NCBI GenBank assembly: GCA_031288515.1
Contig: JAITRG010000011.1
Span: 1 to 48,703 of the forward strand
DNA from: Tannerellaceae bacterium
GTDB taxonomy: Bacteria > Bacteroidota > Bacteroidia > Bacteroidales > Tannerellaceae
Direction of reading: 5' to 3'
DNA: 48,703 bases
The position numbers and the translations under genes were made by a program. The number at the start of each line of letters is the position of its first letter. Position 1 is the first letter of the stretch. Under the pieces are notes generated by a model, which was not told the DNA's origin, searched no databases, and saw only the letters and a list, made by a program, of their open reading frames with translations. Shown piece by piece: positions 38,051 to 48,147 of the stretch.

Positions 38051-39160
38051 TTATAACATTTCGTCTTCAGCGTCTTTGGTAAGGTCGAGTTTCTCGTCTA
38101 CATTGCCTTTCTCAAAATATTGTTTTCGTAAAGGGTTTTGAGTAGCCTCTTCGTATATCTTACGATTACGGAAGATATCCAGCGCCGCATATAATGCCTG
38201 GCGGAACGATTCTTCCGAAGCAATGTTCCGCCCGGCCATATCATATTCGGCGCCATGGATCGGATAAGTATGAATGATCGGAAGCCCTGCCGTATAGCTA
38301 AAGCCATTTTCCGGCGCCAGCGTTTTGAAAGGCACCAGGCCCTGATCATGGTACATCGCTAAGACCCCGTCGAACTTTTCATACATTCGGGATCCGAAAA
38401 AAGTTTCGGCGGCATAAGGGCCGAAAACCATGATATCTTTTTTTTCAACCTCTTCCATTGCCGGGACAATAATGGATTCTTCTTCATTCCCAACCAAACC
38501 GGCGTCTTCGGCATGAGGGTTTAATGATAATACGGCTATTCTCGGTTTAACGATATTGAAGTCCCGTATCAGCGACCGGTTAAGCATTTCCAGTTTTTCA
38601 ACAAGATTCCCTTTCGTTATTTTCTGTGCAATTTCAGCTAAAGGAATAGCCTCTGTCGCTAACGCTATGCGCAAGTCGTCTTTGATTAAAACAGTTAACG
38701 TAGCCGTTTGTTTATTGCCGAAATGTCCGGCTAAATAGTCCGAATGGCTCGTGAAGCCGCTTTCTTTGTCCCGGATCGTATGTTTATTAACAGGAGTCGT
38801 GAGTAAAACGTCGATTACGCCCCGTTTCAAATCGGAAACGGCAGCTCTTAACGCTTTCATTGCGGCAGCGCCGGCTATTTCGGTCGGTTTGGATAATTCT
38901 ACTTTTGTGTCGTCATGCACGCAATTCAGGATGTTTACCCGGTTGGTTCCCGCATCTTCGGCGCGGGTTATATTGTTTACATTCAAAGGCGGCAATCCTA
39001 ATGTCTTCCGGTGATAGGCGGCAATCTTTGACGAGCCGTAAATAACAGGCGTGCAAATTTCGGCTACGCGGCTATCCGAAAATGTTTTGAGCATAATCTC
39101 ATACCCAATGCCATTTATATCGCCATGGGTTATACCTATTTTGATCAATCGTTCTTCCAT
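38051..39160 (-). CDS. pdxA: 4-hydroxythreonine-4-phosphate dehydrogenase
   Basis: GITHGDINGIGYEIMLK; TSHSDYLAG; MYHDQGLVPFK. Confidence 0.95.
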   Translation of the reverse strand: MEERLIKIGITHGDINGIGYEIMLKTFSDSRVAEICTPVIYGSSKIAAYHRKTLGLPPLNVNNITRAEDAGTNRVNILNCVHDDTKVELSKPTEIAGAAAMKALRAAVSDLKRGVIDVLLTTPVNKHTIRDKESGFTSHSDYLAGHFGNKQTATLTVLIKDDLRIALATEAIPLAEIAQKITKGNLVEKLEMLNRSLIRDFNIVKPRIAVLSLNPHAEDAGLVGNEEESIIVPAMEEVEKKDIMVFGPYAAETFFGSRMYEKFDGVLAMYHDQGLVPFKTLAPENGFSYTAGLPIIHTYPIHGAEYDMAGRNIASEESFRQALYAALDIFRNRKIYEEATQNPLRKQYFEKGNVDEKLDLTKDAEDEML

Positions 39161-39170
39161 ATAATTTTTA

Positions 39171-40220
39171 TTAATTAGACGCCGCCCGTTCTGTTGGAGT
39201 AATCGGTTCTACTGCCGGCTGGTCAAATTCGTCCGGTAAGCGTAATGTATATAGAGCGGCTTCTATCCTGCGGATAAAGTTCCGTTTATTTGTTTCCGGC
39301 GCATATACAAAGCCTTCCGCCACTACTACGCGGTTATTCGCTTCGTCTAAACGGGTATGGCTTACAAAAGGGCCGCCCATCATATCGCCCACCATTTTCC
39401 ACTGGCCGCGTAATACCCCGCAATATTTCCCTCGCAACGTAATGGGCGTATAGGTTAAATTGTAACGGGTTTCCGTTGCCATATATGAATCGGGAAAGGC
39501 TCCCGGCAGGTTTTCCTTTAATACGGAATCTCTTTTGGCTATCAGGTATTCTTCCGTAAATGTATTGAGGTCGGTATAGGGAAACGTATATACAATTATA
39601 TCTGTACGCCCTGTATTTGCATTATTCGACGCCCAGAAAAAATCCTCTTCGTTTCTGAAATACGTAATATCCGTTGGCACATTCAGCATAATATCGAATT
39701 TGTTTTTTACATTCTCCATTACTTCGCTGCTGTAATTTTTTTCAAATTGCCCGGCGGCGCGATGCATTTCTACCGTAGTGAAGAACTGCGTCAGCCTGTT
39801 TGTCCCGTTCGTTTTCATATAGGTCAGAATACTCTCCCGGTCGGGAGCGGTCATGGTAAGGACAACCTGTCCTTGCGTCCAACGGTCGTTCTCATACGTT
39901 AACGATACTTTCGTGTACATGGAATTATCCAATTTCACAATGAGTATATTCCTTACATACGTAAGAAGGCCATTGAAATTGGCCGGCGTAACATACGTGA
40001 TTTTAAAGGCGGCTTCAGATTGCGGCAGTCCGGGAATAGCCGATTCCAGGTCGGCTTTGATAGCTTTTCCCGCTTCCGAATCCCAAATAGCGTTGTCCAT
40101 TGTTACAACAATTTCATAAGCAAACCCGGTTGCTTTTGCCCTTACCGGATTTGAATTACAACTTCCCAGGAAGATTGTAAAGAATAAAATAGAACTGATA
40201 ATGAATGGATATACTTTCAT
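39171..40220 (-). CDS. DUF4837 family lipoprotein
   Basis: Lipobox FLGSCNS; family inferred from overall sequence and pdxA-rlmN context. Confidence 0.65.
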   Translation of the reverse strand: MKVYPFIISSILFFTIFLGSCNSNPVRAKATGFAYEIVVTMDNAIWDSEAGKAIKADLESAIPGLPQSEAAFKITYVTPANFNGLLTYVRNILIVKLDNSMYTKVSLTYENDRWTQGQVVLTMTAPDRESILTYMKTNGTNRLTQFFTTVEMHRAAGQFEKNYSSEVMENVKNKFDIMLNVPTDITYFRNEEDFFWASNNANTGRTDIIVYTFPYTDLNTFTEEYLIAKRDSVLKENLPGAFPDSYMATETRYNLTYTPITLRGKYCGVLRGQWKMVGDMMGGPFVSHTRLDEANNRVVVAEGFVYAPETNKRNFIRRIEAALYTLRLPDEFDQPAVEPITPTERAASN

Positions 40221-40344
40221 GCCTGTATTTTTATTTTTATGTTGTACAAATATAAACTTTTGTTCAGGTATAAGATGCAATATGTATCCTTTATTCCATA
40301 ATACGCCTCAGAGAAAATGCTCGCATGTATCGGATTTTAACATT

Positions 40345-41388
40345 CTATTGTTTTTTTCTATTGTTTTTTCCGGTGGATAACATGCCGCAGGCGGCGAAAA
40401 TATCTTCTCCTCTTGAGGCGCGGATCGTAGCCGTAATTCCCCGGTTGTTTAACAAATCCCTAAACTTTGCCATTTGTCTCAAATCCGCGCTTTCCAGGGG
40501 TGTGTCCGGTATGGCATGGAAACGGATCAGGTTTACCCGGCAGGGAATATTTTTCAATAAGTCGGCTAATGCAATAGCATGTTGGGGCGAATCGTTGAAA
40601 TCTTTAAATACAATATATTCAAATGAAACCCGGCGTTGATGACTGAAGTCGTATTCTTTAAGTAAGGTAAAGATTTGATTCGCCGGAAATGCTTTTTCCG
40701 CGGGCATAATGGAAAAACGTTCTTCCGGGTTGACAGCATGCAGGCTAATGGCCAAATGGCAATTACTCTCATTCAGGAACCGCTTCAATCCCTTCGCGCC
40801 AATGGTAGAAACGGTAATCCGTTTGGGGCTCCAGCCATAACCATACGGCGATGTGAGTATTTCTAATGCTTTTAATACTTCATCCGTATTATCCAATGGT
40901 TCGCCCATGCCCATAAATACGATATTGGTAAGCGTTCCGGCCTCGGGCAATGATTGTATTTGGTTCAGTATTTCGTTGGCGGTAAGGTTGGCGGTAAATC
41001 CCTGTTTGCCCGTCATGCAGAATATACAGCTCATTTTACAACCTATCTGCGATGAAATGCAGAGGGTTGCATGTTCTTCGGTTGGAATATAAACGGCTTC
41101 CACAAAAGAACCGCCGGAAACAGGATACAGGTATTTAATGGTTCCGTCGGCAGATGCGAGCGTTTCGGCAGGCGGAATAGCGCCTATTTCAAAATGCTCT
41201 TCCAGCAGGGCGCGTTTTGAAGCTGCAAGATTGGTCATATCCGCAATAACGGTTATTCTTTTTTTGTATAACCAATCTGCTATCTGTTTAGCTGCATAGG
41301 AAGGAAGGCCTACTTTTTCCGAAACTTTTTTCAGCTCCTCCAACGTCATTCCTAACAATCGTTTTTTATCTCTCATATATTTATTCAA
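40345..41388 (-). CDS. rlmN: 23S rRNA/tRNA adenine C2-methyltransferase
   Basis: CISSQIGCKMSCIFCMTGKQGF; GMGEPLDN; FRASRGEDIFAACGML. Confidence 0.96.
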   Translation of the reverse strand: MNKYMRDKKRLLGMTLEELKKVSEKVGLPSYAAKQIADWLYKKRITVIADMTNLAASKRALLEEHFEIGAIPPAETLASADGTIKYLYPVSGGSFVEAVYIPTEEHATLCISSQIGCKMSCIFCMTGKQGFTANLTANEILNQIQSLPEAGTLTNIVFMGMGEPLDNTDEVLKALEILTSPYGYGWSPKRITVSTIGAKGLKRFLNESNCHLAISLHAVNPEERFSIMPAEKAFPANQIFTLLKEYDFSHQRRVSFEYIVFKDFNDSPQHAIALADLLKNIPCRVNLIRFHAIPDTPLESADLRQMAKFRDLLNNRGITATIRASRGEDIFAACGMLSTGKNNRKKQ

Positions 41389-41472
41389 GGATGCAAAGAT
41401 AAAAAAAAACTATCGTACTTTCAGGTACAATAGCTCTTTTTAAATAACTGTATTACAGTATTGAATATCTTT

Positions 41473-43602
41473 CTAATAGAACCGTATACGGTTGTCGGTT
41501 ATTTTAGCCCTGCCTATTAATGTTTGAACGGCCTGGTATCCAAAACGATATGCATTAGACGCATCCAACGTTGCTATTTGTATTTTTTCGTCGTAAGTAG
41601 CGTTTTCCTGATTTCTTTCATATACCTGGAAAACATATACTCCATTATTTCCGATAACAGGTTCGCTTAATTGACCCGGTTTCGCCAATGCGATCATGGC
41701 ATTTAACTTTGGTTCGGCTCCTATTCCGGTTATACGGCGCGTATTGAAGTTGATGAATTTAACCGAGTCTACCGATGCATTCATGGCTTGCGCATAAGCG
41801 TCTAATGAAGTCAGGCTTTTACTTTTTAATTCATCGGCAATGATTTTACCTTTTTTCTCGGCGATTAAGACCGGTTTCAGTTCTTCAACAAGCGATAACG
41901 GGCGGTATCCTTCAGGAATGGTTCCCTGAATAGCGGCTACAACAAATTTATTGTCACATTCAAATATTTCCGAAATACTGCCTTTTTTATTCTGGAACGC
42001 CCAACGGACAACCGGGCGCGACTGGCCTATCATTTCCAGCGTCTGGTCATTGGCCGTGACGTTAACGCTAGACCGGACGTTATATCCTGCTTCTTTCGCC
42101 GCATCATCGAATTTATCTATGTTTTGATTTTTTGAAATGAACTGGTTCAATTCATTATAGATATTACTGTATGTTTTTGAACTGGGCGATACGGTCATTT
42201 CTACGTTTGCAATCTTATATTTCTGGACATTTGCCGTTTTTTCGGTCGCTTTATAAATATGAATACCGTATAAAGACTTCATTTGTTGGAGTTCATTTAA
42301 CGGAGCGGAGAATACGCCTTGTTTAAATTCATCGTTTACATAGGCTTTCGCTCCCGCTTCGGTAAGCCAGCCAACGTCGCCGCCGTTTTTGGCCGCCTGG
42401 TCGACGGAATAGGTACGGGCTATTTCGGCAAAATCGGCGCCGGCTTTTAACGCGTTCAGCAAGCTATCGGCTAATACTTCGTCTCTGCCTGTGCCTGCAA
42501 TCATAATATGTTCTACTTTTACAGAATCAGGCGCTATTGTTTTGTCAACAAGTTTAAACATTCTATACCTGTTGTTTTCAAACGCCGGGCCATATATTTC
42601 GCCTATGGAAGCAGAGGCTGCAAACGTTTTAATTTCCGGATCCAATGCGTTTTCAGAGGAGAATACATCCGCATAAGGTATTTCCGAATTTTCATTTACT
42701 ATATCAGCTATCGTATGCCCGGAACCGGTTAATTCTTCTTTGATCGTTTCAATTTCAGCGCCGGCTTTTGCATAATCCTCTTCACTGGGGACAATATCGA
42801 TGGTTATGTATTTAATTACTTTTGTTTCCGCTTGCTTATAAGCTTCTTTCCGTTGATTGTACAGTTTTTCCAGTTCGCTTTTAGTTACGCTGACAGTCGA
42901 ATCGGGTATCGTAGAATAAGGCTGCATCGCGTACATAATACTTGAGCTTTCTGTCGTTTCATTAAATGCTTCTTTTGCATCCAATGCGTTTGCGGCGATC
43001 GCTTTGCTCAGCAGCGTCGTATATTTTTGCTCCATGCGCTGAAGTTTGATATTCTTTTCCATAAACAACCAGAAATTCCTGTAAGGAAGCAATTGGGATT
43101 GCTGGTCCGGAGGCAAAGTAGCGATATTATCGTCATCTACGGTTTTCAGAAAATCCAATAAAGCCATTTTATCAAACATACCGGTCTCGGGATTGTGGAA
43201 CATCTGGTTTTGTTGAAGGACAGGCGAAATATTATTTCCCTGAACCATATCGAAAAGTTCTTCCGGGCCGACAGTCATACCCAGTTTATCCATCGCTTCC
43301 GTCAGCACGATTTCCTGTACCATTGAATTGTATACGGACTGGCGTATTTGATTCATGTATTCTTCAGGGAGGGAAGATGTGCCGGATTGCATTTTATAAA
43401 ACTCCGTCATTTCTTCAATGCGTTCCTGATATTGCTGGATACTTATCACATTACCGTCAACTTCAACTATTTTCTCCTGATTTTGTCTGAAAAATGTAGA
43501 GCCGGAGTTTAGAAAGTCTCCAATGATAAAAGCGAACAATGCAACACCTACGACGATTACCAATAATCCTGCTTTGTTCCTGATCTTTTCAAGCGTAGCC
43601 AT
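41473..43602 (-). CDS. PpiD/SurA-like periplasmic peptidylprolyl isomerase
   Basis: N-terminal TM anchor; VKVEHIMIAGTGRDE...ADFAEIARTYSVDQAAKNGGDVGW parvulin domain. Confidence 0.9.
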   Translation of the reverse strand: MATLEKIRNKAGLLVIVVGVALFAFIIGDFLNSGSTFFRQNQEKIVEVDGNVISIQQYQERIEEMTEFYKMQSGTSSLPEEYMNQIRQSVYNSMVQEIVLTEAMDKLGMTVGPEELFDMVQGNNISPVLQQNQMFHNPETGMFDKMALLDFLKTVDDDNIATLPPDQQSQLLPYRNFWLFMEKNIKLQRMEQKYTTLLSKAIAANALDAKEAFNETTESSSIMYAMQPYSTIPDSTVSVTKSELEKLYNQRKEAYKQAETKVIKYITIDIVPSEEDYAKAGAEIETIKEELTGSGHTIADIVNENSEIPYADVFSSENALDPEIKTFAASASIGEIYGPAFENNRYRMFKLVDKTIAPDSVKVEHIMIAGTGRDEVLADSLLNALKAGADFAEIARTYSVDQAAKNGGDVGWLTEAGAKAYVNDEFKQGVFSAPLNELQQMKSLYGIHIYKATEKTANVQKYKIANVEMTVSPSSKTYSNIYNELNQFISKNQNIDKFDDAAKEAGYNVRSSVNVTANDQTLEMIGQSRPVVRWAFQNKKGSISEIFECDNKFVVAAIQGTIPEGYRPLSLVEELKPVLIAEKKGKIIADELKSKSLTSLDAYAQAMNASVDSVKFINFNTRRITGIGAEPKLNAMIALAKPGQLSEPVIGNNGVYVFQVYERNQENATYDEKIQIATLDASNAYRFGYQAVQTLIGRAKITDNRIRFY

Positions 43603-43722
43603 TTATCTTTTATTGTTTTTTAAGTTTATATTACAGTTCAAGGGCACGAAGATACGAAAAAAAGAAATTGCCGCATCTTTTCTTATTCTTTTTTTAAAAT
43701 AACCGTATCAAATCCATATTTC

Positions 43723-44337
43723 TCAGGGCGTATTTTGTACGGCCGTATCTCCCGGCGTTTCGCTTACGGGGAAGATACCTGTCGAATTGAAGATTTTATA
43801 TTTTGTCATGTTTTGGTTGGATTCGAATCCGACGCCGGTGATTATCTGTTCTTTCTGTTCTATCCGGATGAATTTGTCCGAATAGATTTTATCTTCTGTT
43901 CCATCCCAGTAGAGTTCGGACGTTTCAAAATATTCGCCTTCCAGGTTTTTTATTTCCACATTTCCCGTCAGCCTCCATAAATCTTTTTTTTGATAGTAGT
44001 AAGCCGTATCGGCTTTTACGGTTGCTTCCGCCTGGAATAATGTATCAAATTTTTCAAGATAAAACCCGTCCGGGAAATACCAGTAAGGTTCGGCGGCTTT
44101 ACTGAACACGAGCCATTCTTTGGCATTGGCTCTGTAACGGGTTATTCCCGAGTCTGAAATAAGTGTGGAAACTTCGGTTGTCCGCATGGTATATGATTTT
44201 TCGGGATCAAATACGACTTCTATCACCTCTTTCTTTTCTTTTGAACAGGAGGCAGATAACAAAAGAAGCATAACAACTGTCACAGGAATAGTTGTTATGC
44301 CGTTATTATTATTCGTTCTGCGATGAAAACGATTCAT
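43723..44337 (-). CDS. lptC: LptC-like LPS export periplasmic protein
   Basis: Lipobox LLSASCS; FEKFDTLFQAEATVKADTAYY...GNVEIKNLEGEYFETSELYWD. Confidence 0.82.
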   Translation of the reverse strand: MNRFHRRTNNNNGITTIPVTVVMLLLLSASCSKEKKEVIEVVFDPEKSYTMRTTEVSTLISDSGITRYRANAKEWLVFSKAAEPYWYFPDGFYLEKFDTLFQAEATVKADTAYYYQKKDLWRLTGNVEIKNLEGEYFETSELYWDGTEDKIYSDKFIRIEQKEQIITGVGFESNQNMTKYKIFNSTGIFPVSETPGDTAVQNTP

Positions 44338-44343
44338 AAATGA

Positions 44344-45717
44344 TTATCTGACAAGCGTACGTTCTCCAATCCAGCCGCCAATTGTGACGGCTTTTCCTTT
44401 TTCAAGATCGGGATGCATGAAAATTTCTTCGGTAGAAGGGAAGTGGGCGCGATAACTGCTTATCAGTTTATTGGCTTCTTCGGCTACGCTTGCGTCTACC
44501 TGCCTTGCTCTTTCAAATTTATCTACGGCAGCGTAATACACCGTTTTTTTAAGAACCGGGTCTGTGTATACGCTTCCGGCTGTTGCGGCGTACATTTTAC
44601 CAATCAGCAAATAAGGGCTTCCGCTATTAGGAGTGATTTCCAATGCTTTCTGGCAATATTGCCTGGCTTTGGAGTAGTTGTTCTGTTCAAACAGCAATAA
44701 GGCTATCATATAATAGTCGTCGGCCTTCACATCATTCTCGGTTTCCATACCGGCCGCTTCTTCAAAGAAAGAGATAGCCGTATCATAGTCTTTTTTCTTT
44801 ACGGCCTGCCGGGCTAATCCCATAGCCGATTCCGACGTTGGCTCTAAAGCATGCGCATACTCGGCGGCGGCAAAATAAGCTTCTATTTCATTACAGCGCA
44901 TTCTTCTTAAAAGCGTGATTGCTTCTTTCAAGAAAACAAGGTTGTCTTTATTTTGCTGTATCCTGTCGGCATATAAATTCTGCAACGTTTCGCAATCGGC
45001 AGCGCCGCTCTGGGCAAAACCGGTATCCAGGCCTGTTTTCTGCGCCTGAAGCGTTTCTACATCTTTTTCGTTGCCGGCGGCTGTTGCAGCCGCCAATTGC
45101 GCCTCCAATATGGCAGACGCTTTCAGATAATCCTGAATATAAGCGTCTTTGTGATTTTCATCGGCAGTCAATAGTTGATTGGAAGCCAGCATATAATAAG
45201 ATACCGCCAGCGCTTCCGTTTTGTTGCCGAATTCGTCTACCACTTCTTTTGTCCAGCCATACATCACTTTCGGCTCGGCCTTTTCGCCTTTCAACTGGAA
45301 ATAATCCTGTACTTTACGCGATACGATCCAGTCTTTTCCGTAGCGGTTGTCATCGCCAAAATACTTTATACGCTGATCGTATACGCCCATTAATTTGTCA
45401 ATTAAAGCGTCCCTTTTTGCAGGATCGGTTTCATTAGCGATTTCCCACCCTACAATACGTACGCCATACAAATAAAGGTCTTTTGTAGACAAAGGGCATT
45501 CGTCATAGGCTATTTTCCAGAATTCGGAAGCATCTTTGTAGTTCCCTGCTTTAGCATAAGGAATAAACAGGCTGATATTAGTAATGCAACGAACGCTGTC
45601 TTCGCCGGAACCGAACGGCGTGCCGGTATTGACGCCTTTTTGCGCATATGCAGAAGACGCCCCAATTAAGCATCCGGCTGCAAGAAGAAATACTTTGATT
45701 TTCATATCTGTCTTCAT
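44344..45717 (-). CDS. tetratricopeptide-repeat protein
   Basis: Signal peptide; repeated TPR-type helices (YYMIALLLFEQNNYSKARQYCQKALEITPNSGSPYLLIGKMY). Confidence 0.82.
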   Translation of the reverse strand: MKTDMKIKVFLLAAGCLIGASSAYAQKGVNTGTPFGSGEDSVRCITNISLFIPYAKAGNYKDASEFWKIAYDECPLSTKDLYLYGVRIVGWEIANETDPAKRDALIDKLMGVYDQRIKYFGDDNRYGKDWIVSRKVQDYFQLKGEKAEPKVMYGWTKEVVDEFGNKTEALAVSYYMLASNQLLTADENHKDAYIQDYLKASAILEAQLAAATAAGNEKDVETLQAQKTGLDTGFAQSGAADCETLQNLYADRIQQNKDNLVFLKEAITLLRRMRCNEIEAYFAAAEYAHALEPTSESAMGLARQAVKKKDYDTAISFFEEAAGMETENDVKADDYYMIALLLFEQNNYSKARQYCQKALEITPNSGSPYLLIGKMYAATAGSVYTDPVLKKTVYYAAVDKFERARQVDASVAEEANKLISSYRAHFPSTEEIFMHPDLEKGKAVTIGGWIGERTLVR

Positions 45718-45740
45718 TATTTAATGTTTATATCAACGGT

Positions 45741-46982
45741 TTAATCAACTTTAAATTTAAAGAACCATCGTTCATTAAACGTATAATTAATCGTAAAACG
45801 GAAATGTTGCTGGTCTATCAGCAGCTTAGTCTCCGGTTTAATTTTCACATATTCAAACGCTATATTCAAATAAGAACGGTTGTCTACTAACGGCAATCCG
45901 AGGCCAATACTTGCTCCATATTCATTATAACCCGAATTGTTTATCCGCAAATACGAATTGCTATAATGAATACCGGCGCGGTATCTGATCCGGCTAAAGA
46001 ATATCCTGTTTTGATAATCGGGAATAAATTCGCCGCCGGCCGCCACGCGTATGCGGTTTTTAAATTCATCCGATTTATCAAAAAAGCGGGCTTGCCCCCA
46101 GTTTTCATACGAAAAGTCGGCTGCCAGCGTTAATTTGTTTTGTTTTACATAGGATATTCCCAACCCGACAGAATGGGGTATATCAAATGCCTGGTTTCTT
46201 GTTGTATCTCCTTCCGTCAAGGCGCCGCTCGCATCGGTAAAGATATCGTAAGACGTTGTATTCAAGTTCTTTTTAGGAGAATAAGCCACTCCTAACGTGA
46301 AACTTTCCCTTGCGCTGAACGGATGCGTGTACTGAAGCCCGAAATCCAGTTTAATATCCTTTACTTCCAGTTCTTTTAAGCGATAAGTAATATTATTGCC
46401 GCCGGTTGTAATCAGCAACGTCTGGTTGTGATCCATACGCCCGAACAAATAACCTATATTGGCTCCTGCAGAAAGACGCTTCTTCCATATATCTATAGAC
46501 ACGCCTGCGTACGCTTCGTTTAATCCGCCCGTACCGGAAAATTGCTCTGTATAGCCTACCTCTTCTACTTTTTCGGAGCCATAGTTGTAGCCTACGTAAG
46601 AATAAGGAAGAAGCCCGGCGCTGACAGCTATCCGGCGGTGCACCGGAAACTGTAAGGCTATGTACTCTATATTGCCATTGAGCCTGCGTTCGTTATGAAC
46701 GCCGTCATTAAACCGCGATAGCTGCCCGGCTACGCCAAAATCGAAGATAAACGTAAGCGAATCCATGCTTGTATACGAAGCCGGATTCATCGGGTTTATC
46801 TGTTTGTTTGAACGCAAACCATATCCTACGCCTCCCATCGCCCGGCCGGCTCCAAAGGAACGGTCGGCTAATTCGCCATAACCATATCTCGTATAGGGCG
46901 AGTTAGTGTTGTTTTGGGCCGGTAATACCAATGGGACGGCTAAAAGAATGCCTGCTACTACTACTCTCTTTATTTTCAGCAT
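45741..46982 (-). CDS. outer membrane beta-barrel protein (FadL/porin-like)
   Basis: SPYTRYGYGELADRSFGAGRAMGGVGYGLRSNKQINPMNPASYTSMDSLTF. Confidence 0.75.
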   Translation of the reverse strand: MLKIKRVVVAGILLAVPLVLPAQNNTNSPYTRYGYGELADRSFGAGRAMGGVGYGLRSNKQINPMNPASYTSMDSLTFIFDFGVAGQLSRFNDGVHNERRLNGNIEYIALQFPVHRRIAVSAGLLPYSYVGYNYGSEKVEEVGYTEQFSGTGGLNEAYAGVSIDIWKKRLSAGANIGYLFGRMDHNQTLLITTGGNNITYRLKELEVKDIKLDFGLQYTHPFSARESFTLGVAYSPKKNLNTTSYDIFTDASGALTEGDTTRNQAFDIPHSVGLGISYVKQNKLTLAADFSYENWGQARFFDKSDEFKNRIRVAAGGEFIPDYQNRIFFSRIRYRAGIHYSNSYLRINNSGYNEYGASIGLGLPLVDNRSYLNIAFEYVKIKPETKLLIDQQHFRFTINYTFNERWFFKFKVD

Positions 46983-47718
46983 TATACTCTAAAATTCGAT
47001 TTAATCCTACTAACACTAAATTAATGTTTGCAAAGATGATGTTTTTTAGTCGTTTGGCAAAATAATTCGTATGGCCACCTGTTAAAAAAACCAAAAGGCC
47101 TGGATATTTTAGGCGCAAATCATTGATGTAGCCGTCCATTTCGTAACAAATTCCATTTACGACACCCGCCTGAACAGCCGTTTCCGTACGATCTCCTATG
47201 AATGGAATCTCTTCCGTTTCTTTGACTAACGGAAGCTTCCTGGCGTAATCATTCAACGCCTTGAAACGGGTGGTCATACCGGGCGATATATTTCCGCCGA
47301 GGTAAACGCCTGCGGCTTCTATCAATTCATAGGTAATGGCAGTGCCTGCGTCGATAACCAGCATATCCTTTCCGGGTTCCAGGTAATGAGCGCCTACCGC
47401 GGCGGCCAGACGGTCTTTCCCTAATGTTTCCGGGGTTTGATATTGTACTTTTATCGGTAAGGGGACTTTTTCGTCCAACAGGATAAAATGGCTGAGCCTG
47501 CTTTCAAGAAATGATACTGTTTCCCGGTTGGTTCCGGTCACCGTAGACATAATACCATACTCAGGGTTATATTTCAGAAAAAGGAATGTTATATCCGATA
47601 CCTTAAAATCATCGTATATAAAAGACGTCGTCAGATGGCTATTTTCAAATATAGCAACTTTCGTAGCAGTATTCCCTTGTTCAATAATAAGATTCACCTG
47701 TTTGTGTATTTTTTGCAA
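46903..47718 (-). CDS. coaX: type III pantothenate kinase
   Basis: NLIIEQGNTATKVAIFEN; LGKDRLAAAVGAHYLEPGKDMLVIDAGTAITYELI; GGNISPGM. Confidence 0.94.
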   Translation of the reverse strand: MQKIHKQVNLIIEQGNTATKVAIFENSHLTTSFIYDDFKVSDITFLFLKYNPEYGIMSTVTGTNRETVSFLESRLSHFILLDEKVPLPIKVQYQTPETLGKDRLAAAVGAHYLEPGKDMLVIDAGTAITYELIEAAGVYLGGNISPGMTTRFKALNDYARKLPLVKETEEIPFIGDRTETAVQAGVVNGICYEMDGYINDLRLKYPGLLVFLTGGHTNYFAKRLKNIIFANINLVLVGLNRILEYNAENKESSSSRHSFSRPIGITGPKQH

Positions 47719-48147
47719 AGGAAAGCAAAAATAATGAATACTTCCCCCATCCGGCTTTTAATCTTTTCCCCACACGCCTGTTTTTCTCTGCCGGATACAA
47801 ACTAACGGTTGAATACCGTCCGTATTTGAGGCCGAAGTTAAGGTTGCCGGTAAATATTCGCCGTATTTGAGGGGTTGCGTTTTACAAAAAGACCGTAAAA
47901 TCAATCGAAGGCTTTCTAAAACATGTTTTGTATGGTTTGTCAATAAATTTTGCCGCGAATCAGCCTCTATTTACTTGCAATATGGTATTTGTAAATCAAA
48001 CCTGTTCCGGGTCAAAATAGCAAAAAAGAGGTTTTTTCAAACGCATTTTTGAAGTCTTTTTTGATAAAGATTCCCACAGCAATCTCATAAAACATTCCCA
48101 CAGCAGACGTCCGGTTGATTTTTCTCTCATGGTTGCGTTCATTAAAT

